DNA of 5,339 nucleotides from Verrucomicrobiota bacterium. Lineage in GTDB: Bacteria; Verrucomicrobiota; Verrucomicrobiia; Methylacidiphilales; Verrucolacustridaceae. A model generated the notes under the pieces. The model was given only the letters and a program-made list of their open reading frames with translations, ran no database searches and was not told the DNA's origin. The stretch lies in assembly GCA_010031845.1 (NCBI GenBank), contig RGYX01000078.1, positions 1 to 5,339 of the forward strand, in the 5' to 3' direction. How positions within the stretch are numbered: position 1 is the stretch's first letter; every line of letters starts with the position of its first letter. The position numbers were made by a program, and so were the translations under genes. Shown here piece by piece: positions 1-5,339 of the stretch.

Positions 1-453
1 GGCGGCATAACGGTCCGCCACTTCTTTTTGGAGCGTGACGACGATGGTCTGCGGGGGAATGGGCCGCAGCGCTAGCTGCACCAAGAGAGGGGTGGAAATG
101 GAGTAGGGAAGATTTCCGCAAACCAGGCTACGCGCCGGGTGTTGAGATAGGGTTTTAAGCGCATCCCCCTCAATGAGACGAAAGCGAGGTTCGTTTTGAA
201 ATTCCTCCCGGAGCCAGTGGATCAGGCCTTGATCGAGCTCAAAGGCCTCGACGGAGTGACCAATCATCATTAAGGCACGGGTCAGGGCACCTAACCCGGG
301 TCCAATCTCCTGGACAGGCTCGTGAAGGGATTTGGGGAGGGCGTGAGCAATGATGGTGGCCAGGGCGGGTTCCGCCAGAAAGTTTTGGCCGAGTTGGCGG
401 AGCGGGCGAAGGCCGCGCGCGGCCAGGATTTCCTTGATCCGGGTGGTATTCAG
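1..453 (-). CDS. rsmA: 16S rRNA (adenine(1518)-N6/adenine(1519)-N6)-dimethyltransferase RsmA/KsgA, N-terminal part (3' end beyond the window)
   Basis: RsmA uses S-adenosylmethionine to dimethylate two adjacent adenines in the 3'-terminal hairpin of 16S rRNA during late 30S maturation. The 151 codons present contain the family signature in order: a TRIKEIL-type N-terminus as in Bacillus KsgA, LGQNFL (21-26), the SAM-binding motif EIGPGLGALT (49-58), the acidic FELD (71-74, E72 expected to bind the SAM ribose), GDAL (96-99), the catalytic motif NLPYSISTP (114-122) and LQKEVADR (141-148). Full-length proteins are about 260-290 residues, so roughly the last 110-140 are outside the window. Start choice: no in-frame ATG or GTG precedes motif I. 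A CTG at 453-451 gives MNTTRIKEIL and overlaps the upstream TGA as CTGA. The only in-frame alternative of a common type is TTG at 600-598, adding 49 residues inside the neighbouring gene. Identity is very secure; the start is inferred. No Shine-Dalgarno site is visible, so translation probably depends on coupling to the upstream gene. Confidence 0.95.
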   Translation of the reverse strand, partial: MNTTRIKEILAARGLRPLRQLGQNFLAEPALATIIAHALPKSLHEPVQEIGPGLGALTRALMMIGHSVEAFELDQGLIHWLREEFQNEPRFRLIEGDALKTLSQHPARSLVCGNLPYSISTPLLVQLALRPIPPQTIVVTLQKEVADRYAA

Positions 454-1604
454 AGTTCGCCCGGGTTGAGAATGCCGTGAACTTTTTCGGCTCCTTTGCC
501 GTAGGCGGCGACCCAGCCCCAGCCTGCGGAGGGGGCGGCCGGTTTGCCCGTGGAGATTGCCGTGGGATCCGAGCCCTTTCTTCCCGGACCGTTGTGCCAA
601 GAGAGCGGGGAAAGGCGGCCGGAGATTTTCTTCTCGTTGGGGGCGGCCTCGAGGAATTGAAACCCCCCGACCGAGTAAGGACAGTAAACGAGGATGAGTG
701 CATTTTTTCCGGCATACTTGCGCGCGGTATCAACGGCACGATCGAGTTCCTGGATCTGGCGGGCGGCCAAATCAGCCCGATTTTGCCCGGCGGCGGTGCC
801 GACCAAGGGGTGATCGATGACCAAAAAATAGCCGAGTAGATTGTAGGCGAGGGTCTCCACCGCCCGGCGAACCATATCGGCCAAGCGAATGGTTCCGGAG
901 CCGTCCTCGGCGGCCGCCAGGGGCAAGTCGGTGGAGGAAAAAAGTCCGAGAACGCGGCGGGTATTCCATGCGGGGAAGGTCTCAAGGCCGCTCCGGTCAA
1001 AAATCATGGTGTAGTCGAGTTTTTGGGCCTCCTGCTCAAGGTCGCGATGGCCGGCTTTTTTCTCCGAGGTGAAGATTTCCCGTCCCCCGCCAAAGATCAG
1101 GTCGATGCGGGTGGAGTCGAGCAGTTGGTTGGCGATAGTGGCGGAGACGGAGGCATCGGGTTGGTGGGCGTAGAATGCGGCCACCCCCGGGGAGGTGATG
1201 GAACCGGTGGAGATGATGCCCACTGCACGACCGCTACGCTGGGCCTGATAAAGGAGGGTGTCAGCCGGTTTGCCGTCATAACGGAGGCTGAGTCGACCCG
1301 ACGGTGTGGGTTCGCCGGTGGCAAGGAAGGAGGCAAGGGCGGCGGCATCACCAGTGAGGCGGTCGGTGGCCTGGGTTTCCACAAAGGCCATGGAGTCGGC
1401 ATTTCCCAAGGCAGAGAGTTGGCGGTTGGGGTCGCGGGCTTGGGCGAGAGAAAGAAGTTCGGGGCTGGCTCCAGGGACGAAGAAGATGATGACGCTGTGG
1501 GTACGGGCGCGGACAAAGTAACGGACGTAGCTGGCGGAGAATCCGACAAAGGCCAAAAGGATGGCTAGGGCGATCAGCTGGGGTCGCCAGCGCTTCATAT
1601 TCAT
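450..1604 (-). CDS. Membrane-anchored alkaline phosphatase-fold protein lacking the catalytic residues (probable pseudoenzyme)
   Basis: A 384-residue protein of the alkaline phosphatase superfamily, recognised by fold-specific stretches: VIIFFVPG (38-45), LTGDAAALASFLATG (83-97), AVGIISTGSITSP (127-139) then AAFYAH (142-147), FGGGREIF (171-178), LADMVRRAVETLAYN (241-255), QELDRAVDTARKYAG (285-299) and AAYGKGAEKVHGI (366-378). Residues 4-7 are basic and about 9-30 form one hydrophobic segment, so a signal anchor or signal peptide with the domain outside the cytoplasm is likely. By my hand alignment to E. coli PhoA, D51 is P44, nucleophile S102 is A87, D153 is S138, T155 is G140, R166 is A151, E322 is D264, D327 is G269, K328 is T270, H331 is G273, D369-H370 are P309-Y310 and H412 is P358. 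Hydrolysis by the family mechanism is therefore not expected; the role is unknown. The usual last helix after the VHGI region is absent. No Shine-Dalgarno site precedes the ATG; a second ATG lies two codons inside. The stop overlaps the rsmA start by four bases. Confidence 0.85.
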   Translation of the reverse strand: MNMKRWRPQLIALAILLAFVGFSASYVRYFVRARTHSVIIFFVPGASPELLSLAQARDPNRQLSALGNADSMAFVETQATDRLTGDAAALASFLATGEPTPSGRLSLRYDGKPADTLLYQAQRSGRAVGIISTGSITSPGVAAFYAHQPDASVSATIANQLLDSTRIDLIFGGGREIFTSEKKAGHRDLEQEAQKLDYTMIFDRSGLETFPAWNTRRVLGLFSSTDLPLAAAEDGSGTIRLADMVRRAVETLAYNLLGYFLVIDHPLVGTAAGQNRADLAARQIQELDRAVDTARKYAGKNALILVYCPYSVGGFQFLEAAPNEKKISGRLSPLSWHNGPGRKGSDPTAISTGKPAAPSAGWGWVAAYGKGAEKVHGILNPGEL

Positions 1605-1646
1605 GAGAGGGGCATTAAAGCAGAACGGCCCCCGCGTGCCATCCGG

Positions 1647-2240
1647 CTAGGAGGTCAGTTGGAGGAATGGTTGGCGATCGAAAGACTGCCGAAAGAGATC
1701 CCCTTTGCGTTCCAAGCCGAACGAGGCCTCTTCCGTGCCATTTCCCCGAGCCAAAATCAGGCATACCCCCGGGCGCAGCTGAAGACCGGCCGGATGGAGG
1801 GACTGTCGGTGGGATCGGTCCATGGCATCAGCCACCCGTAAAATACCGGCCAGCATGCGCAGGGCCTCTTTTCTCTTTTTCGAAAGGTTGGCGTAACGCT
1901 TGTGCAGCTGGGAGGGCGGGCTCTTTCGGTGGTAGCGGGCGATCAGAGCGACAAACTCCCTCTCCTTATTGGAGAGGGTTTTCCAGGAGTACTCACGGAT
2001 CAGGCGGGCGGATTCCTTGTGATGGGGGCGCTCCTCGGTGGCGGTGGACCACCCGGTGTCGTGCAGGAGAGCGGCCGCGATGAGAAATTCCAGATCGATC
2101 TTTTCCAACCGGTGAAGGGGTTGGAGTTCCTGAAAGAGATAAACAGCCCAATCCTTCACATGCTGAACGTGTTCGGGCTCACGCTCGTGGCGTTTCATAA
2201 GTTCCCGGGCTTCCCGAATGAAACGTGATTCCTGCTTCAC
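1647..2240 (-). CDS. HD-domain protein equivalent to the C-terminal domain of long Ppx/GppA proteins
   Basis: A 197-residue protein resembling the HD-type C-terminal region of two-domain Ppx/GppA phosphatases. Visible motifs are EPEHVQHV (21-28, H24 the likely first metal ligand), LLHDTGW (58-64, the HD pair H60-D61), HHKESARLI (73-81), ARYHRKS (101-107) and LRVADAMDRSHRQ (134-146, D138). All canonical HD positions are filled, whereas E. coli Ppx has HEVG at the HD position, so this domain may bind metal. Substrate is unknown; HD proteins often cleave nucleotide phosphates, and a role with the neighbouring phosphatase in polyphosphate or (p)ppGpp turnover is inference. The GTG start at 2240-2238 overlaps the preceding TGA as GTGA and is chosen for that overlap and because the family-like sequence begins there. 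The same frame is open further upstream, but that part lies inside the conserved Ppx gene in another frame and looks non-coding. No Shine-Dalgarno site is seen. Confidence 0.88.
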   Translation of the reverse strand: MKQESRFIREARELMKRHEREPEHVQHVKDWAVYLFQELQPLHRLEKIDLEFLIAAALLHDTGWSTATEERPHHKESARLIREYSWKTLSNKEREFVALIARYHRKSPPSQLHKRYANLSKKRKEALRMLAGILRVADAMDRSHRQSLHPAGLQLRPGVCLILARGNGTEEASFGLERKGDLFRQSFDRQPFLQLTS

Positions 2241-3178
2241 CGGAGAATTTTGGATAGGGGGCCAGGAGCAAAGCGATCCAGCCAAACACCATAACGCAGA
2301 CCGTGGGTGGTCAACCGGACAAAGGAGAGCTTTAGTTTTTTCATCGTTTCCCGAAGCACCAAAAAAGCGGGTAAGGCGACGGTGGCCCGGTCTGAAGGCA
2401 TTCCGGGAAGGGTTTGGAGCTGCCGAAGGGAGAGAGGGAGAACCCGGAGAAGAAGAGTTTCGAGCTTGGTTCGCGTCAGAGGGAATCCTTCCAGCTTTCG
2501 GGCTTTCATGTTTTTTCCATTCAGGAGGCAGGCATAGGCATGTCCGGTGCCTCCGGAAAAAGTGGCACACGTTTTGCGTTTGGGAGCCGGGATCTTTTTG
2601 AGCGATCGGCGGATGGTCCCGATGGCCAGTTCCCATTGATCCGGAGAAGGAGGATGTTGGGGCAGAAGGGTGTCTCGGACGGCCACGCATCCCAGATTGA
2701 GGCTAACGATCCGCGGATGATTGGGGCGGAGGGAGTCGATCACCTCCAGGCTTCCTCCCCCCAGATCGATGTGGAAACGGGGACATGGGCCACGGGAAAG
2801 ACCTCGGGCGGCGAGGGCGATGAGACGACCTTCCTCATGTCCACTGAGAAGCCGTATCTGGGCACGAAGGATTTTGGAGGCGGGGTGAAGAAAAGATTTT
2901 GCGTTTCTGGCCCGGCGAAGAGTGCCAGTAGCGACGGCTACGGTTTTTTCAGGTCGAAAGGCCCGGATCTTTTTTTGGAGCCGGGCGAGAACGCTCAAAG
3001 CCCGTCGGCAGGTTGCGGGCTGTAATCGTCCGGTTTTGGCGACCCCTTCGCCCAAGCGGACGGGATAGGCCTTTTCGTGGTAAATGCGCAAGGTGGAGCC
3101 GGATTGCTCGGCCAGGAGCAGTTTGAAAGTGTTGGAGCCTAGATCGAGAACGGCTCCGCGAAGGATCGGTTTGGGCAC
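2237..3178 (-). CDS. Ppx/GppA family phosphatase (exopolyphosphatase or pppGpp 5'-phosphohydrolase), catalytic domain only
   Basis: A 313-residue cytosolic member of the ASKHA (actin/sugar kinase/Hsp70) fold that removes terminal phosphate from polyphosphate or pppGpp. Seen in order: the phosphate-1 loop AVLDLGSNTFKLL (9-21), RLGEGVAKTGRL (41-52), VAVATGTLRRARN (80-92), LLSGHEEGRLI (110-120, with the expected catalytic glutamate), the phosphate-2 loop HIDLGGGSLEV (136-146), NLGCVAVRD (161-169), FSGGTG (207-212) and THGLRYGVWLD near the end (291-301). Both phosphate loops and the acidic residues are intact, so an active enzyme is expected. Sequence alone does not decide between Ppx and GppA activity, so no symbol is given. 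The protein ends where two-domain homologues continue into an HD domain; here that domain is the next gene, overlapping by four bases. GTG at 3178-3176 is the only reasonable start: it puts DLGSN at residue 12 as in the family. The in-frame ATG at 3325 would run into the serS coding region. Confidence 0.92.
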   Translation of the reverse strand: MPKPILRGAVLDLGSNTFKLLLAEQSGSTLRIYHEKAYPVRLGEGVAKTGRLQPATCRRALSVLARLQKKIRAFRPEKTVAVATGTLRRARNAKSFLHPASKILRAQIRLLSGHEEGRLIALAARGLSRGPCPRFHIDLGGGSLEVIDSLRPNHPRIVSLNLGCVAVRDTLLPQHPPSPDQWELAIGTIRRSLKKIPAPKRKTCATFSGGTGHAYACLLNGKNMKARKLEGFPLTRTKLETLLLRVLPLSLRQLQTLPGMPSDRATVALPAFLVLRETMKKLKLSFVRLTTHGLRYGVWLDRFAPGPLSKILR

Positions 3179-3264
3179 AGAGACGTTTAAGCGGGTTCTT
3201 GGATCATCGGCAAAACGTTTGCGGAGCCTCGACGGAGGGGGTGGGGATAAGGTTGAATGGTTGA
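3179..3264. promoter_or_regulatory. Divergent intergenic region between the Ppx/GppA gene and serS
   Basis: These 86 bases separate two genes that point away from each other, so promoters for both should lie here or just inside the flanking genes. On the minus strand a weak sigma70-like pair, TTGCCG (3213-3208) and TTAAAC (3190-3185), has a 17-base spacer. It matches consensus at 4/6 and 3/6 and lacks the two best conserved -10 bases, so it is only a candidate. On the plus strand no convincing -35/-10 pair was found; GATAAG at 3246-3251 is too close to the serS start and has no partner. An 8-base palindrome AAACGTTT sits at 3213-3220, and ACGTTT occurs again at 3183-3188. No terminator or riboswitch was recognised. 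Confidence 0.5.
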
Positions 3265-3266
3265 AT
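3251..3266 (+). repeat. Tandem 8-base repeat running into the serS start codon
   Basis: GGTTGAAT occurs twice with no spacer (3251-3258 and 3259-3266). The second copy supplies the first two bases of the serS ATG, so ATG triplets occur at 3257 and 3265 in different frames. The first would give a six-codon frame ending at 3277. Two copies of an octamer could be a simple slippage duplication. No good Shine-Dalgarno site is nearby; AAGG at 3249-3252 is 12 bases from the ATG. Confidence 0.6.
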
Positions 3267-4536
3267 GTTGGACATAACCCTGATCCGCAAAGACCCCGAA
3301 GGAGTACGCACACGCTTGGCTTCACGTGGGGCAGGTGCGGCCGAAGGATTAGCCAAGGTTCTGCAGGCGGATGAGGAACGACGAAAGTTGGTGGGAGAGG
3401 TGGAAAAGCTGAAATCGGAACGTAACACGATCAGCAAGGAGATCGGGGGTCGGAAGGCCAAGGGGGAGTCAGCGGATGATTTGCTGGCCGGAATGAAAGA
3501 AAAGTCGGACCGGATTGCCGAACTGGACAAGAAAGTGGCGGAGGTGGAAGCCCAGCAGGAAAGCCTGCTTCTTTCCATTCCGAACCTGCCTTGGGAGGGG
3601 TGCCCGAAGGGAAGTTCGGCGGCGGACAATCCGGTGGTGACGACCTGGGGAGAGCCCAAGAAATTTGATTTTAAGGCAAAGGATCACGTGACGTTGGGGG
3701 AGGCTCTTGGAATGCTGGATTTCACCGCTTCCGCCAAAATTTCCGGTAGTGGCTTTGCAGTTTACAAGGGTCCGGGAGCCAAACTCGAGAGAGCCCTGAT
3801 CAGTTGGATGCTGAATCTGCACACAGGCATCCACGGGTACACCGAAATTTCCCCTCCTTTTTTGGTTCGCGAGGCAAGCATGGTGGGAACCGGACAACTC
3901 CCCAAGTTCCGGGAGGACATGTATGCGACAGAGGGTGGAGAGCTTTTTCTGGTTCCCACGGCAGAAGTTCCGGTGACGAACCTGCACCGCGAGGAGATTT
4001 TACCCGAAGCGGATCTTCCCAAGCGTTATGCGGCTTACACTCCTTGTTTCCGTAAAGAGGCGGGAAGTGCGGGAAAAGAGACCCGGGGATTGGCCCGGAT
4101 GCACCAGTTTGACAAGGTGGAGTTGGTCTGGATTGAGCATCCTGACCGATCGCTGAAGGCTTTGGAGGAACTGTGTGGCCATGCGGAGGCCGTGCTGCAA
4201 AAGCTGGGACTGCACTATCGCAAGATTGAGTTGTGCACGGGGGATATCGGATTCGGGGCGGCACGCTGTTATGATCTGGAGGTTTGGGCGCCGGGGATGG
4301 GGCAATTTTTGGAGGTTTCCTCGTGCAGTAATTTTATGGATTTTCAGGCGCGGAGGATGGGATTGCGTTTCAAGGGGTCGGATGGAAAGAACCGGCCTTG
4401 TCACACGTTGAATGGTTCGGGGACGGCTTTGGCCCGGTTGTTCATTGCGCTGGTGGAGACGTATCAGACCAAGGACGGAAAAGTGGAGATTCCGGAGCCG
4501 TTGCGGGCGATTTTTGGGGCACCGCAGATCGGATAG
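3265..4536 (+). CDS. serS: Seryl-tRNA synthetase
   Basis: Cytosolic class II aminoacyl-tRNA synthetase that activates serine with ATP and charges tRNA-Ser (and tRNA-Sec where present). The 423 residues match the usual bacterial length of about 425-430. Residues 1-105 form the N-terminal domain: MLDITLIRKDP, then a charged heptad-rich stretch (about 30-100) that makes the long antiparallel coiled-coil arm contacting tRNA-Ser. The core follows: motif 1 region near GYTEISPPFLV (191-201), serine-binding TAE (232-234), motif 2 CFRKEAGSAG (261-270) through RGLARMHQFDKVEL (274-287), FLEVSSCSNF (348-357) with QARR (361-364), and motif 3 LNGSGTALAR (382-391) with the ATP-binding arginine. All expected catalytic residues are present. 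ATG at 3265 is chosen because MLDI is the standard serS N-terminus. It is transcribed divergently from the Ppx group and is 49 bases upstream of the transporter gene, with no terminator seen between them. Confidence 0.98.
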   Translation: MLDITLIRKDPEGVRTRLASRGAGAAEGLAKVLQADEERRKLVGEVEKLKSERNTISKEIGGRKAKGESADDLLAGMKEKSDRIAELDKKVAEVEAQQESLLLSIPNLPWEGCPKGSSAADNPVVTTWGEPKKFDFKAKDHVTLGEALGMLDFTASAKISGSGFAVYKGPGAKLERALISWMLNLHTGIHGYTEISPPFLVREASMVGTGQLPKFREDMYATEGGELFLVPTAEVPVTNLHREEILPEADLPKRYAAYTPCFRKEAGSAGKETRGLARMHQFDKVELVWIEHPDRSLKALEELCGHAEAVLQKLGLHYRKIELCTGDIGFGAARCYDLEVWAPGMGQFLEVSSCSNFMDFQARRMGLRFKGSDGKNRPCHTLNGSGTALARLFIALVETYQTKDGKVEIPEPLRAIFGAPQIG

Positions 4537-4572
4537 ACGGTTCGATCTTCAGAGGCGGGGCTGGTAGGCTCG

Positions 4573-4577
4573 GGAGG
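4573..4577 (+). promoter_or_regulatory. Shine-Dalgarno site of the Nramp transporter gene
   Basis: GGAGG, followed by TG, lies eight bases before the ATG at 4586 and is a near-perfect anti-16S match. It fixes the start of the transporter gene and is the only strong ribosome binding site in the window. The other starts lack one or, in the leftward group, appear to rely on overlap with the preceding gene. Confidence 0.85.
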
Positions 4578-4585
4578 TGCTCCAA

Positions 4586-5339
4586 ATGAAGAAATCCCTT
4601 TCGGAGGTGCACGGAACCGTCGGGGTTCCGGGGCAGGGGGGATTTTGGAGGAAGATGCTTGCCTTCGGGGGGCCGGCCTTTCTGGTCAGCGTGGGCTACA
4701 TGGATCCTGGAAATTGGGCGACGGACATCGAGGCGGGGTCCAGATTCGGGTACAGCCTTCTGTGGGTTCTCGTGCTTTCCAATGCGATGGCGTTGCTCCT
4801 GCAGAGTCTGGCGGCCCGGTTGGGCATTGTTTCGGGCAGGGATCTGGCTCAGGCCTGCCGGGAGTTTTTGCCTCATCCGTGGGGAGTGCTTCTCTATATT
4901 CCCTGTCAGGTTGCGATTGTGGCTTGTGATTTGGCGGAGGTGCTGGGAGGTGCCGTGGGTCTGAATCTGCTGACCGGTTGGCCCCTGCTGTCCTGTGCCT
5001 TGGTGATTTCGCTCAACGTCTTTGTGATGTTCTTTTTGCAGGCCCGGGGCATGCGCTGGCTGGAGGCTGGAATCATGGCCTTGGTGGCGACCGTTGGGGG
5101 CTGTTACCTTGTGGAGATCTGGCTGGCCCAGCCTGATTGGTCGGGTGTTTTGGCCGGCTTGTTGACGCCCAGACTTTCGGGTGATCGGATCGCCGGAAAC
5201 ACGAGTGACCTTTATGTGGCCATCGGGATCATTGGAGCCACGGTGATGCCCCACAATCTCTATCTGCACTCGGCTTTGGTACAGACCCGGGCGGTGGCTC
5301 CCACCCCGGAGGGCAAACGGGAGGCAATCCGGTATAACT
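4586..5339 (+). CDS. mntH: Nramp-family divalent metal (Mn2+/Fe2+) transporter, N-terminal half (3' end beyond the window)
   Basis: Proton-coupled inner-membrane importer of Mn2+ or Fe2+. The 251 codons present cover about transmembrane helices 1-6 of the usual 11 or so. Helix 1 carries the signature GYMDPGNWATDIEAGS (37-52) with metal ligands D40 and N43. LQSLAARLGIVSG (72-84) ends helix 2, and helix 3 carries CDLAEVLGGAVG (114-125). Helix 6 has IGATVMPHNLYLHSAL (216-231), in which A218 and M221 are the other metal-binding positions; the methionine is typical of Mn/Fe transporters and is replaced in Mg2+-type relatives. Spacing follows E. coli MntH closely. The start at 4586 is supported by a strong ribosome binding site; an in-frame ATG at 4655 (M24), just before helix 1, also follows a GGAGG but at only three bases. 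The gene may be co-transcribed with serS. No Fur or MntR box and no Mn riboswitch was recognised in the short upstream gap. Confidence 0.96.
   Translation, partial: MKKSLSEVHGTVGVPGQGGFWRKMLAFGGPAFLVSVGYMDPGNWATDIEAGSRFGYSLLWVLVLSNAMALLLQSLAARLGIVSGRDLAQACREFLPHPWGVLLYIPCQVAIVACDLAEVLGGAVGLNLLTGWPLLSCALVISLNVFVMFFLQARGMRWLEAGIMALVATVGGCYLVEIWLAQPDWSGVLAGLLTPRLSGDRIAGNTSDLYVAIGIIGATVMPHNLYLHSALVQTRAVAPTPEGKREAIRYN
4612..4630 (+). repeat. Short inverted repeat (potential hairpin) in the first codons of the transporter gene
   Basis: CGGAACC (4612-4618) and GGTTCCG (4624-4630) are perfect 7-base complements around a 5-base loop, at codons 9-15. A second GGAGGTG (4603-4609) lies just before the hairpin. 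It has no T-run and sits inside the coding region, so it is not a terminator. An effect on translation initiation is possible but unproven. Confidence 0.45.

Noticed and set aside
239..1000. Long minus-strand open frame (253 codons) over the rsmA / alkaline phosphatase-like junction.
   Set aside because: It overlaps two recognisable proteins in another frame and its translation is proline- and serine-rich low complexity without motifs, a product of the skewed base composition.
1023..1568. Plus-strand open frame (181 codons) opposite the alkaline phosphatase-like gene.
   Set aside because: Glycine- and glutamate-rich translation with no domain; explained by G-rich antisense composition.
450..1604. 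Calling the alkaline phosphatase-like gene a pseudogene.
   Set aside because: The frame has no stop or frameshift, begins with a membrane anchor and keeps scaffold motifs; only catalytic positions are lost, which fits a pseudoenzyme better than a decaying gene.
2241..2690. Upstream extension of the HD-protein frame by 150 codons.
   Set aside because: This stretch is the coding region of the Ppx/GppA gene in a different frame, with conserved motifs there; the extension has no family similarity and the GTG at 2240 gives a clean overlap.
2414..3025. Plus-strand open frame (203 codons) opposite the Ppx/GppA gene.
   Set aside because: The opposite strand encodes all the Ppx/GppA motifs; this frame shows none.
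3179..3325. Extension of the Ppx/GppA protein to the ATG at 3325.
   Set aside because: It would add 49 residues, overlap the first 61 bases of serS on the opposite strand and cover the whole divergent promoter gap; the family N-terminus fits the GTG at 3178.
4537..4585. Rho-independent terminator between serS and the transporter gene.
   Set aside because: No GC-rich stem followed by a T-run could be found in these 49 bases.
4442..5269. Minus-strand open frame of 275 codons opposite the end of serS and the transporter gene.
   Set aside because: Its translation is a H/Q/P/R-rich string without motifs, and it lies antisense to two well-conserved genes.

Overview
The window is a moderately GC-rich piece of an ordinary bacterial chromosome. 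Sampled 60-base lines run from about 55 to 70 % G+C. It holds two divergent gene groups and starts and ends inside genes. I see no mobile element, CRISPR array, tRNA, rRNA or intergenic gap over 100 bases. The organism cannot be placed firmly. The seryl-tRNA synthetase and the Nramp transporter remind me of Verrucomicrobia/PVC-type bacteria, but that is an impression, not a search result.

Leftward group (minus strand, 3178 down to 1): (i) a Ppx/GppA-type exopolyphosphatase / pppGpp phosphatase catalytic domain; (ii) a separate HD-domain protein corresponding to the C-terminal HD region of longer Ppx/GppA proteins, joined by a 4-base GTGA stop/start overlap; (iii) a membrane-anchored protein with a readable alkaline phosphatase fold but almost none of the catalytic or metal-binding residues; (iv) the first 151 codons of rsmA (ksgA), the 16S rRNA dimethyladenosine transferase, apparently starting at a CTG that overlaps the previous stop as CTGA. 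The two overlaps and the short 42-base gap argue for one operon.

Rightward group (plus strand, 3265 to 5339): a complete serS (seryl-tRNA synthetase) and, 49 bases later, the first 251 codons of an Nramp-family Mn2+/Fe2+ transporter (mntH-like) with a strong Shine-Dalgarno site. The 86-base gap 3179-3264 must carry start signals for both directions.

Three points deserve a second look. The alkaline phosphatase-like protein looks like a true pseudoenzyme with an intact reading frame. The Ppx/GppA catalytic and HD domains, often one protein, are here two overlapping genes, and the HD metal residues are intact. The plus strand is G-rich through genes on both strands, so the leftward genes are C-rich and lack visible Shine-Dalgarno sites; this suggests strong replication-strand skew and reliance on translational coupling. 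I find no convincing new multi-gene system here.
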